Origin: Arthrobacter sp. efr-133-R2A-120
GTDB taxonomy: Bacteria > Actinomycetota > Actinomycetes > Actinomycetales > Micrococcaceae
Direction: 5' to 3'
Length of the DNA stretch: 64,000 nucleotides
Assembly (NCBI RefSeq): GCF_030209835.1
Contig: NZ_JARVRF010000002.1
Location: 1-64,000 of the forward strand
This document shows, in pieces, positions 29,361-38,283 of the stretch. Both the position numbers and the translations under genes were made by a program. The notes under the pieces were generated by a model, which saw only the letters and a list, made by a program, of their open reading frames with translations, had not been told where the DNA came from and did not search any database. Numbering within the stretch: the stretch's first letter is position 1; every line of letters begins with the position of its first letter.

Positions 29361-31025
29361 ATGGCTAGCCGTGCGGGCACTGTTGCCCTTCCCCAGGACC
29401 TTGTAGACATCACCGCTCTTCTTGACGCGTACTACGACGTGACGCCGGATCTGAGTGATCCCGCACAACGCGTTGCCTTCGGCACCTCCGGGCATCGGGG
29501 GTCGAGCCTCAAGGCCTCGTTCAATGAAGGGCATATCCTCGCCATCACCCAGGCGATTGTGGAATACCGTGCCGGGCAGGGCATCACCGGCCCACTCTTC
29601 CTGGCCAAGGACACCCACGGACTGAGCGAACCAGCACAGAATTCCGCCCTCGAAGTTCTCGCCGCCAACGGCGTCAATGTGCTGATCGACGCGCGGCACG
29701 GCTACACCCCCACCCCGGCCCTGAGCCACGCGATCCTGAAGTACAACAACGAAGCCGGCCCTGGCCAGCCGCAGGCAGACGGCATCGTAGTCACGCCGAG
29801 CCACAACCCTCCGGCCGACGGCGGTTTCAAATACAACCCCCCGCACGGCGGCCCTGCAGACACGGACGCCACCGGCTGGATCGCCAACCGCGCCAACGAG
29901 CTTCTGGAAAACGGCCTGCGCGGCGTCAAGCGGATTCCGTTGAACGACGCCCTCAAAGCGGATGGCACGGGCAAGTTCGATTTCCTGAGCAGCTATGTTG
30001 ACGACCTCCCGTCCGTCCTGGACCTCGATGCGATCCGCACCGCGGGCGTGCGCATCGGCGCTGACCCCATGGGCGGCGCATCCGTGGACTACTGGGGTGA
30101 AATCGGAGAGCGTCACCAGCTCGACCTGACTGTGGTCAACCCCACCGTGGACCCGCAGTGGGCATTCATGACCCTCGACTGGGATGAGAAGATCCGCATG
30201 GACTGCTCCTCGCCGTCGGCCATGGCCTCACTCATCAAGCGCATGTCCGACAGTGCTTCGGCAGGCACGGGCGCCTTCGACGTCGCCACCGGAAACGACG
30301 CCGACGCGGACCGCCACGGCATCGTGACACCCGACGGCGGCTTGATGAACCCAAACCACTACCTCGCCGTCGCGATCGACTACCTCTACCGCAACCGCAC
30401 AGGCTGGAACCCGGAATCCGTGGTCGGCAAGACCCTCGTCTCCTCCTCCATCATCGATCGCGTTGCCGCGGGGCTGGGCCGCAAGCTTGTGGAAGTTCCC
30501 GTGGGCTTCAAGTGGTTCGTCCCCGGCCTGCTCTCCGGTGAGGGTGCCTTCGGCGGCGAAGAATCAGCGGGCGCCTCCTTCAACAAGCGCGACGGAAGCG
30601 TCTGGACCACCGACAAGGACGGCATCTTGTTGGCCCTTCTCGCGTCGGAGATCACGGCGGTCACCGGCAAGTCGCCGTCCCAGCTTTACAAGGGCCTAAC
30701 CGACCAGTTCGGCGCGCCCGTCTATGCCCGGATCGACGCCGCTGCGACGCGGGAGCAGAAGGCCAAGCTTGGCAAGCTCTCCGCCGCGGATGTCACGGCC
30801 ACCACGCTGGCGGGCGAGGAAATCGCTGCGAAGCTGACCGAGGCTCCCGGCAACGGGGCGTCGATCGGCGGCCTCAAGGTTGTCACGGAAAATGCCTGGT
30901 TCGCTGCCCGCCCCTCGGGAACCGAGGACGTGTACAAGATCTACGCCGAGTCCTTCAAGGGTGCCGACCACCTCAAGCAGGTCCAGGAGGAGGCCAAGGC
31001 GCTCGTGGACGGCGTGATTTCCTAG
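29361..31025 (+). CDS. pgm: Phosphoglucomutase (alpha-D-glucose phosphate-specific)
   Basis: Interconverts glucose-1-phosphate and glucose-6-phosphate, linking glycolysis to glycogen and cell-wall sugar nucleotides. Signatures present: GTSGHRG at residues 41-47, the phosphoserine loop TPSHNP (Ser near 147), the metal loop DADADRHG near 312, the sugar loop GEESAG near 395, and the phosphate-binding RPSGTE near the C-terminus. Length (554) is that of the Pgm type rather than ManB/PgcA. The hexamer CATGCT ends 6 bases before the ATG, with no clear Shine-Dalgarno. Confidence 0.96.
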   Translation: MASRAGTVALPQDLVDITALLDAYYDVTPDLSDPAQRVAFGTSGHRGSSLKASFNEGHILAITQAIVEYRAGQGITGPLFLAKDTHGLSEPAQNSALEVLAANGVNVLIDARHGYTPTPALSHAILKYNNEAGPGQPQADGIVVTPSHNPPADGGFKYNPPHGGPADTDATGWIANRANELLENGLRGVKRIPLNDALKADGTGKFDFLSSYVDDLPSVLDLDAIRTAGVRIGADPMGGASVDYWGEIGERHQLDLTVVNPTVDPQWAFMTLDWDEKIRMDCSSPSAMASLIKRMSDSASAGTGAFDVATGNDADADRHGIVTPDGGLMNPNHYLAVAIDYLYRNRTGWNPESVVGKTLVSSSIIDRVAAGLGRKLVEVPVGFKWFVPGLLSGEGAFGGEESAGASFNKRDGSVWTTDKDGILLALLASEITAVTGKSPSQLYKGLTDQFGAPVYARIDAAATREQKAKLGKLSAADVTATTLAGEEIAAKLTEAPGNGASIGGLKVVTENAWFAARPSGTEDVYKIYAESFKGADHLKQVQEEAKALVDGVIS

Positions 31026-31031
31026 CCTTCG

Positions 31032-31532
31032 CTAGCTTGATTCCGCCGGGAGGCGCCACACTTTCAGGATCCGCCGGATCGTGTGGTTGCCTTCCGGCGC
31101 CATGTCCACCAGCGCGATCTGGTCGAGCACGACGGCGTCACCCGGATTGGGGCGCTTGCCGTCGTGATGCGAAATATGCGGGCGGTAGTGCTCCAGGACG
31201 TAGCGCGGGGTTGCTGCGCGCCCTCCAACGCTCTCCATGGCGTCAAACAGTTCCTCGTGCAGGCCCTGCAATATGGGATGGTGTTCCACGAGGCTGACTG
31301 GGATGGACCCTTGGTGACCGAATCCGGCGTCGGGCCCCACGATGAGTTCCGCCCCTAGGGCGCCCATCGCGGGGGCCGTGACAAGCTCGCTGAGGCGCGC
31401 GGCGACGTCGACACCATCGGAGGGCTCGACGTCGAACCTCAACAGCGTGATGTGCAGCGGCCAGTCACTGCGCGGGAAGACCAGCCCGTCAGCCACGGCT
31501 TCGACGAACGCCACCAGTATCAGGTTCCGCAT
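31032..31532 (-). CDS. 2H phosphoesterase / 2'-5' RNA ligase family protein
   Basis: A ~166-residue member of the 2H superfamily. The two hallmark motifs are HIT near residues 27-29 and HIS near 127, the paired His-x-Thr/Ser of the active site. Family members ligate or cleave 2'-5' linkages, or act as cyclic phosphodiesterases. The ATG at 31532 is preferred because MRNLILVAF begins the fold; the frame stays open for 24 further codons to a TTG at 31604, but that extension is built partly from the repeat array and is probably untranslated. It is convergent with pgm, 6 bases apart. Confidence 0.8.
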   Translation of the reverse strand: MRNLILVAFVEAVADGLVFPRSDWPLHITLLRFDVEPSDGVDVAARLSELVTAPAMGALGAELIVGPDAGFGHQGSIPVSLVEHHPILQGLHEELFDAMESVGGRAATPRYVLEHYRPHISHHDGKRPNPGDAVVLDQIALVDMAPEGNHTIRRILKVWRLPAESS

Positions 31533-31585
31533 AAGGAAATTTTGCCACCGCGGCGCCCCTCCCACAGCGACGATCAATCCGAGCG

Positions 31586-31799
31586 GTGAGCGAGCGTCGG
31601 TCAAAAAGGCGTTATAGGTGAGCGAGCGTCGGTCGAAGAAAAACGCTCGCTCACATACACCGCCCCAAACACCGACGCTCGCTCACATATCTGGTGTAAA
31701 ACCAGCAACGCTCGCTCATATATACCGCCTTAAGCGCGAACGCTCGCTCACAAGAGTGAGCGAGCGTCGGCGAAAAGGACGTCAAAAGTGAGCGAGGGT
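31586..31799. repeat. Eight-copy 12-bp repeat array, 32-bp period
   Basis: Copies of GTGAGCGAGCGT (often extended by CGG) on the plus strand start at 31586, 31618, 31756 and 31788. Copies of its complement ACGCTCGCTCA(C) start at 31643, 31675, 31708 and 31740. Neighbouring same-strand copies are 32, 32, 33 and 32 bp apart, with 32 for the last pair: about three helix turns. Copies 2/3 and 6/7 can form perfect 12-bp hairpins. The last copy has one mismatch and touches the nitroreductase stop codon. Spacers are ~20 nt and only loosely alike, with an AAGG or GGCGG core. It lies between two minus-strand genes. Confidence 0.9.
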
Positions 31800-32404
31800 T
31801 AGACGGTGCGGACGACGTCCTCGTAGGCGAACTTCGGCTTGGCTTCGCCGAAAGCGTCCGGACCCGGCTGGCCGATGTTGACCACGAGGAAGCTCTTCTG
31901 GTCCCCGGCCGGGAAGAACTCGGCGTCGATCGCGGCGAAGTCGGCACCGGTCATGGGGCCGGCAGCGAAACCGAGGGAGCGGACAGCAAGGATGAAGTAG
32001 CCAGCCTGCAGGTGGGCGTTGTTGTTGCCCGTTGTTGCGGTGAACTCGGGGTTGGCGTCGTACATGGCCTTCGGGGCGGAGTAGACCGGGAGGAATTTGT
32101 CCCACTGCTCGTGCCAGGCGGTGTCGTAGGAGAGCACGGCGACCAGCGGAGCAGAGGCGGTCTTGGCCTTGTTGCCCGGAGAGAGGGTCTCGACGAGCTT
32201 GGCGCGGGCCTCGTCCGAACGGACGTAGGTGACGCGCAGCGGCTGGGAGTTGAACGCCGTCGGGCCGAACTTGGTCAGTTCGTAGATGGCCTGTGCTTGC
32301 TCGTCCGAGACCTCACCAGCAAAGGAGTTGGCAGTGCGGGCTTCGGCAAAGATGGCGTCGACTGCTGCGGCGTCAATCACTGCTTCTTCGTGGGCGATCG
32401 TCAT
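31799..32404 (-). CDS. Nitroreductase family protein (malonic semialdehyde reductase, RutE type)
   Basis: An FMN/NAD(P)H-dependent reductase of 201 residues. It matches the RutE/HadB-like branch: AIYELTKFGPTAFNSQPLRV near the N-terminus and ILAVRSLGFAAGPMTG near residue 145. RutE reduces toxic malonic semialdehyde (or 3-hydroxypropionate precursors) in pyrimidine catabolism. Other rut genes are absent, although uraA, a uracil permease, is divergent next door, so a pyrimidine link is only suggestive. The ATG at 32404 has GAAAGG 7 bases upstream. Confidence 0.85.
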   Translation of the reverse strand: MTIAHEEAVIDAAAVDAIFAEARTANSFAGEVSDEQAQAIYELTKFGPTAFNSQPLRVTYVRSDEARAKLVETLSPGNKAKTASAPLVAVLSYDTAWHEQWDKFLPVYSAPKAMYDANPEFTATTGNNNAHLQAGYFILAVRSLGFAAGPMTGADFAAIDAEFFPAGDQKSFLVVNIGQPGPDAFGEAKPKFAYEDVVRTV

Positions 32405-32592
32405 TCGCGTACCTTTCGCTGTGCCCGCAGCCATCGACGGCCGGGCGCTTATGCTTTCCATGGTTGCAACTTCAACTTCCCTCCGCCTCTTCCCGTGAAG
32501 CCACGTGACGTTCCACACAGCGGAATCGGCGGCGCGTCCGGGCGGTAAGGTTGCACCCGGACAATCACAACTTTCAGGGAAGGCTCCCGTAG

Positions 32593-33879
32593 ATGAGCAT
32601 GCTCGGAACCAAATGGAAGCTGCACGGCAACGGCAAGTCGATCCGGCCGGGACATGTGGTGGCACCCGAGGAGCGGCTGGCGTGGCCGCTGACCATCGGC
32701 GTCGGCATGCAGCACGTCGTCGCGATGTTCGGAGCCACCTTCCTGGTGCCCATCATCACGGGCATGCCACCGGCCACCACGCTGCTCTTTTCCGGCATCG
32801 GCACCCTGTTGTTCCTGGTCATCACCAAGGGGCGCGTACCGAGCTACCTTGGTTCGAGCTTTGCCTTCATCGCCCCCATCCTGGCGTCCCAGCAGCAGTT
32901 CGGCGTTCCCGGCGCGCTCGGCGGAGTGGTGCTTGCCGGCGTCGTACTGGCGCTCGTCGGCGCAGTGGTGCAGAAGTTCGGCGCTGAGTGGATCAACCGG
33001 ACCATGCCACCTATTGTCACGGGCGCCATCGTCGCCCTGATCGGGCTCAACTTGGCGCCGGCCGCAAAAGCCAACTTCGACAAGGCCCCGGTCACCGCCC
33101 TCGTGACGCTGGTGACGATCATCCTGGTGAGCGTCCTCTTCCGCGGCATTCTGGGCCGCCTGAGCATCCTGGTGGGCGTGGTGGTGGGCTACCTCACCGC
33201 CATGACGCGCGGCGAGGTGGACTACTCCAAGATGGACGCGGCGTCCTGGATCGGCCTGCCGCACTTCCAGACTCCGGAGTTCCACCTCGGCGTCGTGGGC
33301 TTGTTCGTGCCGGTCGTGCTGGTGCTCGTGGCCGAGAACGTTGGGCACGTGAAGTCCGTGGCCGCGATGACGGGACGCAACCTCGACGACGTCTCCGGGC
33401 GCGCGTTGATGGCCGACGGCGTCGCGACGGTCCTCGCCGGATTCGGCGGCGGCTCCGGTACCACGACGTATGCCGAGAACATTGGCGTCATGGCAGCCAC
33501 GAAGGTCTACTCGACGGCGGCCTACTGGGTTGCAGGTGCCTTCGCCATCCTCCTGAGCTTCTCGCCGAAGTTCGGCGAACTGATTGCCACAGTTCCCCCC
33601 GGCGTGCTGGGCGGTGCCGCGACCATGCTCTACGGGATGATCGGCGTCCTGGGCGTGAAGATCTGGGTGCAGAACAAGGTCAACTTCTCCAACCCCATCA
33701 ACCTGACCACGGCCGCCGTCGCGTTGATTATCGGGATCGCGGATTACACCTGGACCATCGGCGAACTGAAGTTCACGGGCATCGCGCTGGGCTCAGCCGC
33801 TGCCTTGGCGGTCTACCACGGCATGAAGGGCCTGGCCCGTTGGCGCGGGACAGTTGCCGAGCCGGAGATGGAGACGTAA
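32593..33879 (+). CDS. uraA: Uracil-xanthine permease
   Basis: A nucleobase:cation symporter 2 family transporter of 428 residues with 12-14 hydrophobic segments. The core signature GGGSGTTTYAENIGVMAATK around residue 295 contains the substrate-binding region of the UraA/PurT fold. It likely imports uracil. The ATG follows AGGGAAGG. It is divergent from the nitroreductase gene and convergent with yqeY, from which it is separated by a palindromic element. Confidence 0.92.
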   Translation: MSMLGTKWKLHGNGKSIRPGHVVAPEERLAWPLTIGVGMQHVVAMFGATFLVPIITGMPPATTLLFSGIGTLLFLVITKGRVPSYLGSSFAFIAPILASQQQFGVPGALGGVVLAGVVLALVGAVVQKFGAEWINRTMPPIVTGAIVALIGLNLAPAAKANFDKAPVTALVTLVTIILVSVLFRGILGRLSILVGVVVGYLTAMTRGEVDYSKMDAASWIGLPHFQTPEFHLGVVGLFVPVVLVLVAENVGHVKSVAAMTGRNLDDVSGRALMADGVATVLAGFGGGSGTTTYAENIGVMAATKVYSTAAYWVAGAFAILLSFSPKFGELIATVPPGVLGGAATMLYGMIGVLGVKIWVQNKVNFSNPINLTTAAVALIIGIADYTWTIGELKFTGIALGSAAALAVYHGMKGLARWRGTVAEPEMET

Positions 33880-33893
33880 CCTCTCGTGTTTGC

Positions 33894-33940
33894 GTACAGA
33901 TCGTGTCCCCTAAGCGCGCTTTAAAGGACACGATCTGTAC
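33894..33940. repeat. Nested palindrome between uraA and yqeY
   Basis: GTACAGATCGTGTCC (33894-33908) and its exact complement GGACACGATCTGTAC (33926-33940) flank a 17-nt centre that itself holds AAGCGCGCTT. It may act as a bidirectional terminator between convergent genes or as a protein-binding site. It is unlike the 66-nt element found elsewhere. Confidence 0.75.
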
Positions 33941-33956
33941 AGACTTCCGTTAGCGA

Positions 33957-34421
33957 CTATGAGAGGCGCTTGCGAACAATCTCGCTGACCGCCTTGCCGT
34001 CGAAGCGGCCGGCGACTTTTTCGCTGACCGGCTTCATGACATAGCCCATGTGCATCAGGCTCAACTCCACGCCGTCGGCCTTGAGCGAGGCGATGACCTC
34101 GTCAACGATGGACTCGACGTCCTCGGCGGTCAGTGGTTCCGGCAGGTATGCCTCGATTACCTCGGCATCCGCAATCTCCGTGGCGGCCCGCTCGGATTCT
34201 CCGGCCTCCTCGTAAAGGCGCGCGACCTCGTGATACTGGGAAGCCTCCTTCTGCAACATGGCCGTGATCTGAGCGTCGTCCAGGTGGATCGGCGTCTGGC
34301 CGGCTTTCTCACGGGTGTCAATCTCGCTGAGGACGTTGCGTGTGGCGTTCAGGGCGATGCGGTTGCCATCCTTCATGTGGCTGACGACGTCTGCGTGCAG
34401 CCTCTCCTTCAAGGTGGACAT
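33957..34421 (-). CDS. GatB/YqeY domain protein
   Basis: A 154-residue stand-alone YqeY-like domain, as found at the C-terminus of GatB, where it contacts tRNA. Conserved segments include LNATRNVLSEID and LSLMHMGYVMKPVSEKVAGR. The role of the free protein is not settled; tRNA binding is the family expectation. The ATG at 34421 has GAGGAG 6 bases upstream, fixing the start inside a longer frame. The 186 bases upstream to the glycerate kinase stop hold no evident feature. Confidence 0.9.
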   Translation of the reverse strand: MSTLKERLHADVVSHMKDGNRIALNATRNVLSEIDTREKAGQTPIHLDDAQITAMLQKEASQYHEVARLYEEAGESERAATEIADAEVIEAYLPEPLTAEDVESIVDEVIASLKADGVELSLMHMGYVMKPVSEKVAGRFDGKAVSEIVRKRLS

Positions 34422-34607
34422 GGTGTGCTCCTCGATTCGATGGTGCCGTGCTGGCCGGCTGCCAGCCCGGCAGGCGGTGACGGCGTCCCGGGAGGGGTCG
34501 TCGCATCGTAGTTGCATGGCAGAAGTCAGAGCCATGCTTTGTACGTTAATTATCTGCCCGGCTTCGGCTAACAGCCCCGTTGAGCATGCCCCCTGGTGGA
34601 TCGGAAC

Positions 34608-35750
34608 TTAGACCCCTTCAAGCACCTGGCTCGTAGCCCAGGCGAGGTACTTGGCCGCGTTGGCCACGGCGTCGGCAACGTCCGGCACGCCATCCCGTCG
34701 CCGCGCGACGTCGAGCAACTGTGCCGCGGCAACCACGCCGTGGCCGGCTAGTTCCTCGGGGGTCACCAGGATCCTGCCCGCTACCACGATCACCGGAATG
34801 CCATGCTCCTGGGCGGAATCGGCCAGAGCGATAGGGGCCTTGCCGGTCAGGGATTGCGAGTCCATGGACCCTTCGCCGGTGATCACCAGGTCCGCGCCAC
34901 CGAGCTGTTCGGGAAGCCCCGTGAGTCCCGCCACGAGTGCGAATCCGCCTTCCAGCGTCGCCTGGGTGAAGGCCAGGAACGACGCCGGGAATCCGCCGGC
35001 CGCTCCGGCGCCGGGAACGTTGACGTCCTGTCCGCCCGCTTCCCGCAGCAGCGACGCCCAGTTGCGCAGGCCGGCGTCGAGCAGTTCCACCGCGTCCTCG
35101 TCCGCACCCTTTTGGGGGCCGAAAACATGCGCGGCGCCGTCGCTGCCAAAGAGCGGGTTCTGGACGTCGACGGCGATCCGGAACCTCACCGCGGTCAGGC
35201 GCGGGTCCAGCCCGGAGACGTCGAGGGACACGACATCGGCGAGCGAGCCTCCGCCGAGCGGAACCACATTTCCGGCCGCGTCCAGAGGCTTGAGTCCAAG
35301 TGCACGCAGGGCGCCGCTGCCGCCGTCGGACATCGCGGAGCCGCCCAGGCCGAGCACAATCTCGGTGGCCCCGGCGTCGAGTGCCGCGGCGATGAGCTGG
35401 CCGCAACCGTAGCTGTGGGCGCGCAAGGCGTTTTCCGGAGTCGGCTCCATGTGCGCCAGTCCGGAAGCCTGCGCCGTTTCGATCACCGCTGTGGCTCCGC
35501 CGAAGGCATTTTGCCGAATGGCCCACGCGGCGCCTATCGGCTTGAGAATGGGGCCGACGACGGCATTGATCCGCTCTTCGTAGCCTGCCGCCACGGCTGC
35601 TTCCAGCGTTCCTTCGCCACCATCGGCGATGGGAAACTGAGTCACCACAGCGTCCGGATAGACGCGCAATGCCCCTTCGGCCATGGCCGAGGCTGCTTCG
35701 ACGGCGGTGAGGGAGCCTTTGAACTTGTCCGGGGCAATCAGGATGCGCAT
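34608..35750 (-). CDS. Glycerate kinase
   Basis: A 380-residue GlxK/GarK-type enzyme that phosphorylates glycerate, feeding glyoxylate or glucarate breakdown into glycolysis. The N-terminus APDKFKGSLTAVEAASAMAEG and the glycine-rich LGLGGSAMSDGGSGAL near residue 135 are diagnostic. CAGGAT ends 6 bases before the ATG, possibly a leaderless -10. No glyoxylate carboligase or tartronate reductase gene is close. Confidence 0.93.
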   Translation of the reverse strand: MRILIAPDKFKGSLTAVEAASAMAEGALRVYPDAVVTQFPIADGGEGTLEAAVAAGYEERINAVVGPILKPIGAAWAIRQNAFGGATAVIETAQASGLAHMEPTPENALRAHSYGCGQLIAAALDAGATEIVLGLGGSAMSDGGSGALRALGLKPLDAAGNVVPLGGGSLADVVSLDVSGLDPRLTAVRFRIAVDVQNPLFGSDGAAHVFGPQKGADEDAVELLDAGLRNWASLLREAGGQDVNVPGAGAAGGFPASFLAFTQATLEGGFALVAGLTGLPEQLGGADLVITGEGSMDSQSLTGKAPIALADSAQEHGIPVIVVAGRILVTPEELAGHGVVAAAQLLDVARRRDGVPDVADAVANAAKYLAWATSQVLEGV

Positions 35751-35882
35751 GCTCCCATCCTGCCAGCGGGGCTAAGCTTTTCGCAGATTCGTGCGCGGAG
35801 ATGTCGAAAACAGCCCACGCCGTTCGTATAGAGGGTGAGACGCGGGCACGGTACCGGCGCCACATCCCAAGGAGGAACAGTC

Positions 35883-36233
35883 ATGCCACGCTATCTGCTC
35901 AGCATCTACCAGCCCGACGGCCCCGCCCCTGAGCCCGAAGTCCTCAACAAAATCATGGCCGATCTTGACGTCCTGAACCAGGAAATGCGCGACGCCGGCG
36001 CCTGGGTTTTCACCGGTGGCCTGCACCCCGCCAGCACTTCCACGGTGGTGCGTGTGAACGACGGCGAAGTACTCACCACGGACGGCCCCTTCGCGGAGGC
36101 CAAGGAACACGTGGGCGGCCTGTGGGTAATCGAGGCCCCGGACCTGGACGTGGCACTTGGCTGGGGACGCAAAGCCGCCCAAGCCACCACGCTGCCTATC
36201 GAGGTCCGGCCGTTCGCAGGTTACCGGGAATAG
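35883..36233 (+). CDS. YCII-related (DGPF domain) protein
   Basis: A 116-residue protein of the YCII/DGPF family, with the namesake motif DGPFAEAKE at residues 67-75. These ferredoxin-like small proteins are typically encoded beside ECF42 sigma factors, as here: the sigma gene starts 8 bases after this stop. AAGGAGGAACAGTC precedes the ATG. The likely role is in signalling with the sigma factor, or an accessory enzyme; biochemistry is unknown. Confidence 0.9.
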   Translation: MPRYLLSIYQPDGPAPEPEVLNKIMADLDVLNQEMRDAGAWVFTGGLHPASTSTVVRVNDGEVLTTDGPFAEAKEHVGGLWVIEAPDLDVALGWGRKAAQATTLPIEVRPFAGYRE

Positions 36234-36240
36234 TTTTCCC

Positions 36241-37518
36241 ATGATCCATATTTCGGAGATCGGACAAATATTCCGTGAAGAGTATGGACGATCCGTGGCG
36301 GTCCTGGTCCGCGTTTTGGGCAGCATCGATGCCGCCGAAGACGCGGTCCAAGACGCCTTCACCGAAGCCGTTGCCCGCTGGCCCGACGCCGGGCTGCCGC
36401 CAAGCCCCGCTGGCTGGATCATCACCACCGCCCGCAACCGGGCAATCGACCGGCTCCGACGCGAGGCATCCGGCAGGGAGAAACTCGCCCAAGTGGCCGT
36501 CCTGCGGGGCGATGAACCCGGCGATGAACCCGAAGGAATCGAGGTGGATACCGTGGAGGACAATCAGCTCCGGCTAATCTTCACGTGCTGCCACCCCGCC
36601 CTCAACCGGGCCGCGCAGGTGGCCCTGACACTCAAGCTCCTGGGCGGGCTCAGCACCGCGGAGATCGCCCACGCTTTCCTGGTCCCGGAGCCAACGATGG
36701 GCCAGCGCCTGGTGCGGGCGAAAGGAAAGATCCGCGACGCCCGCATCCCCTACCGGGTTCCGAGCGGGGCAGAGCTGCCTGAGCGCTTGAAGTCGGTGCT
36801 GGCGGTGGTCTACTTGGTCTTCAATGAGGGCTACGCGGCGAGTTCAGGGGCCGGGCTGGTGCGCGAAGACCTCTGCCGCGAGGCTGTACGCCTCGGCCGG
36901 CTCATCATGGAACTCATGCCAGATGAGCCCGAAGCCAAAGGCTTGTTGGCCCTCATGCTTCTGCTTAATGCCCGCCGTGCCGCCCGGACAACTCCCGACG
37001 GCGGCCTAGTGCTCCTTGCGGACCAAGACCGCAGCCTGTGGGACAGGGATCAAATAGCGGAGGGGCAATTGTTGGTGCGGCAATGCTTGAAGAGGAACCA
37101 GCCCGGACCATATCAATTGCAAGCTGCCATCAACGCGGTGCACAGCGATGCCGCACAACCCGCGGACACCGATTGGCGCCAAATCCTGGTGCTGTACGGG
37201 CAACTCCTGGCCATCGAGCCGACGCCGGTGGTCGCTTTGAACAGGGCCGTTGCCCTGGCGGAGGTGGAAGGACCGGCCGCGGGGCTTGCCGCCGTCGACG
37301 TCCTTGAACTAGGCAGCTACTACCTGTTCCACGCCGTGCGGGCGGATCTGCTCCGGCGCCTGGGCCGCAACAAAGAAGCTGTCGCAGCCTACCGGGCAGC
37401 GCAGGAGCGCACGAATAACGCCGCCGAGCGAGACTTCCTGGAAGGGCGCGTCCGGGCGCTCACCACCACTGGCCGCGGCCCTGCAGCACCGACTTCAGAC
37501 GATCCGCACGGTCGGTGA
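36241..37518 (+). CDS. ECF sigma factor with C-terminal extension (ECF42 type)
   Basis: A 425-residue RNA polymerase sigma factor. Region 2 (about 10-75) includes AAEDAVQDAFTEAVARW and region 4 (about 110-165) includes LSTAEIAHAFLVPEPTMGQRL. A ~250-residue helical, TPR-like C-terminal extension replaces a separate anti-sigma factor, as described for the ECF42 group; the ELGSYYLFHAVRADLLRRLG segment is typical. No anti-sigma gene is adjacent, and a YCII gene precedes it. The ATG at 36241 is chosen because region 2 starts right after it. Its last 59 bases overlap the convergent GDPD gene. Confidence 0.92.
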   Translation: MIHISEIGQIFREEYGRSVAVLVRVLGSIDAAEDAVQDAFTEAVARWPDAGLPPSPAGWIITTARNRAIDRLRREASGREKLAQVAVLRGDEPGDEPEGIEVDTVEDNQLRLIFTCCHPALNRAAQVALTLKLLGGLSTAEIAHAFLVPEPTMGQRLVRAKGKIRDARIPYRVPSGAELPERLKSVLAVVYLVFNEGYAASSGAGLVREDLCREAVRLGRLIMELMPDEPEAKGLLALMLLLNARRAARTTPDGGLVLLADQDRSLWDRDQIAEGQLLVRQCLKRNQPGPYQLQAAINAVHSDAAQPADTDWRQILVLYGQLLAIEPTPVVALNRAVALAEVEGPAAGLAAVDVLELGSYYLFHAVRADLLRRLGRNKEAVAAYRAAQERTNNAAERDFLEGRVRALTTTGRGPAAPTSDDPHGR

Positions 37519-38245
37519 CCAGGCCGTCCACGCCCACGTCCAGCAGCCTGGCCATCTCGGCGGAATCGTTGACGGTCCAGACGTGAACCTGCAGCCCAAG
37601 CCGATGGGCGCGGCGCAGGAAGCCGCGGGTCACTACCGTCAGGGGTCCGTAGCGGACCGGCACTTGGAGCGCATCGACGTCGTGCAGGATCTTCCGCAAC
37701 CAGCGCTCCGGAAGTAACGGTCCTAAGAGGGTAAAGGCAGCGTTGCAGGCGATGCCTGCCGAGGACGCCGTGGGGCGGCGGAGCAGGCGCAGGACGGCCC
37801 GACGCCGGCGATCTGAGAAGCTCGCAATCAGCACTCGGTCATGGGCATCGAGTTGCTCAATGACTCCGGCGAGGGCATTAACGGTATGCCAATCCTTGAC
37901 GTCGACGTTGAGCCGCGCCTCGGGGAATTCCGTCAGGACGTCAGCCAAATGGGGAATTGCTTCGCGGCCGCCGATCCGGGCTTTGGCGATCTCGGCAGAG
38001 CTGAGGCTGGAGATGAGGCCATGGGCATCTGTGACACGGTCCAAGGTGTCGTCGTGGAAAAGGAGCACCACTCCGTCGGCGGTGGTGCGGGCATCGGTTT
38101 CAAGATGCGTGAAGCCGAGGTCAAGCGCCGCCCTGAATGCCCCGGCCGAGTTCTCAAGGCCATCCGGCGAAAACCCGCGGTGCGCGAAGGCAAGCGGAGC
38201 GGATTGTCCGTCCGGACGGCTGAAGAAGGGCAAGTACGAGCTCAC
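37460..38245 (-). CDS. Glycerophosphodiester phosphodiesterase
   Basis: Hydrolyses glycerophosphodiesters to sn-glycerol-3-phosphate and an alcohol. The TIM-barrel GDPD signatures are intact: AHRG (His-22, Arg-23), LETD near 48-51 and FHDDTLDR (His-64). Two hydrophobic patches occur but no clear signal peptide, so it is probably cytosolic (UgpQ-like). The GTG start lies 6 bases after TAGGCT, indicating a leaderless transcript. The 3' end overlaps the sigma-factor gene on the opposite strand by 59 bases. Confidence 0.93.
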   Translation of the reverse strand: MSSYLPFFSRPDGQSAPLAFAHRGFSPDGLENSAGAFRAALDLGFTHLETDARTTADGVVLLFHDDTLDRVTDAHGLISSLSSAEIAKARIGGREAIPHLADVLTEFPEARLNVDVKDWHTVNALAGVIEQLDAHDRVLIASFSDRRRRAVLRLLRRPTASSAGIACNAAFTLLGPLLPERWLRKILHDVDALQVPVRYGPLTVVTRGFLRRAHRLGLQVHVWTVNDSAEMARLLDVGVDGLVTDRADRLKSVLQGRGQWW

Positions 38246-38251
38246 ACGGGT

Positions 38252-38257
38252 AGCCTA
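38252..38257 (-). promoter_or_regulatory. Leaderless-type -10 box of the GDPD gene
   Basis: TAGGCT on the minus strand followed by ACCCGT and the GTG start codon; six-base spacing, no Shine-Dalgarno. Confidence 0.55.
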
Positions 38258-38283
38258 ACCCGGCCGTGCTGCCCGAGGCCCTG

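Noticed and set aside
31533..31604. 24-codon N-terminal extension of the 2H phosphoesterase
   Set aside because: It starts with TTG and is encoded partly by the repeat array (ACCGACGCTCGCTCACC); the conserved fold begins at the ATG at 31532.
31586..31799. CRISPR array
   Set aside because: Period is regular, but repeats are only 12 bp, orientation changes twice, spacers are short and partly alike, and no cas genes are in the window.
34422..34607. Regulatory RNA or riboswitch upstream of yqeY
   Set aside because: No convincing conserved secondary structure or known aptamer could be seen by eye.
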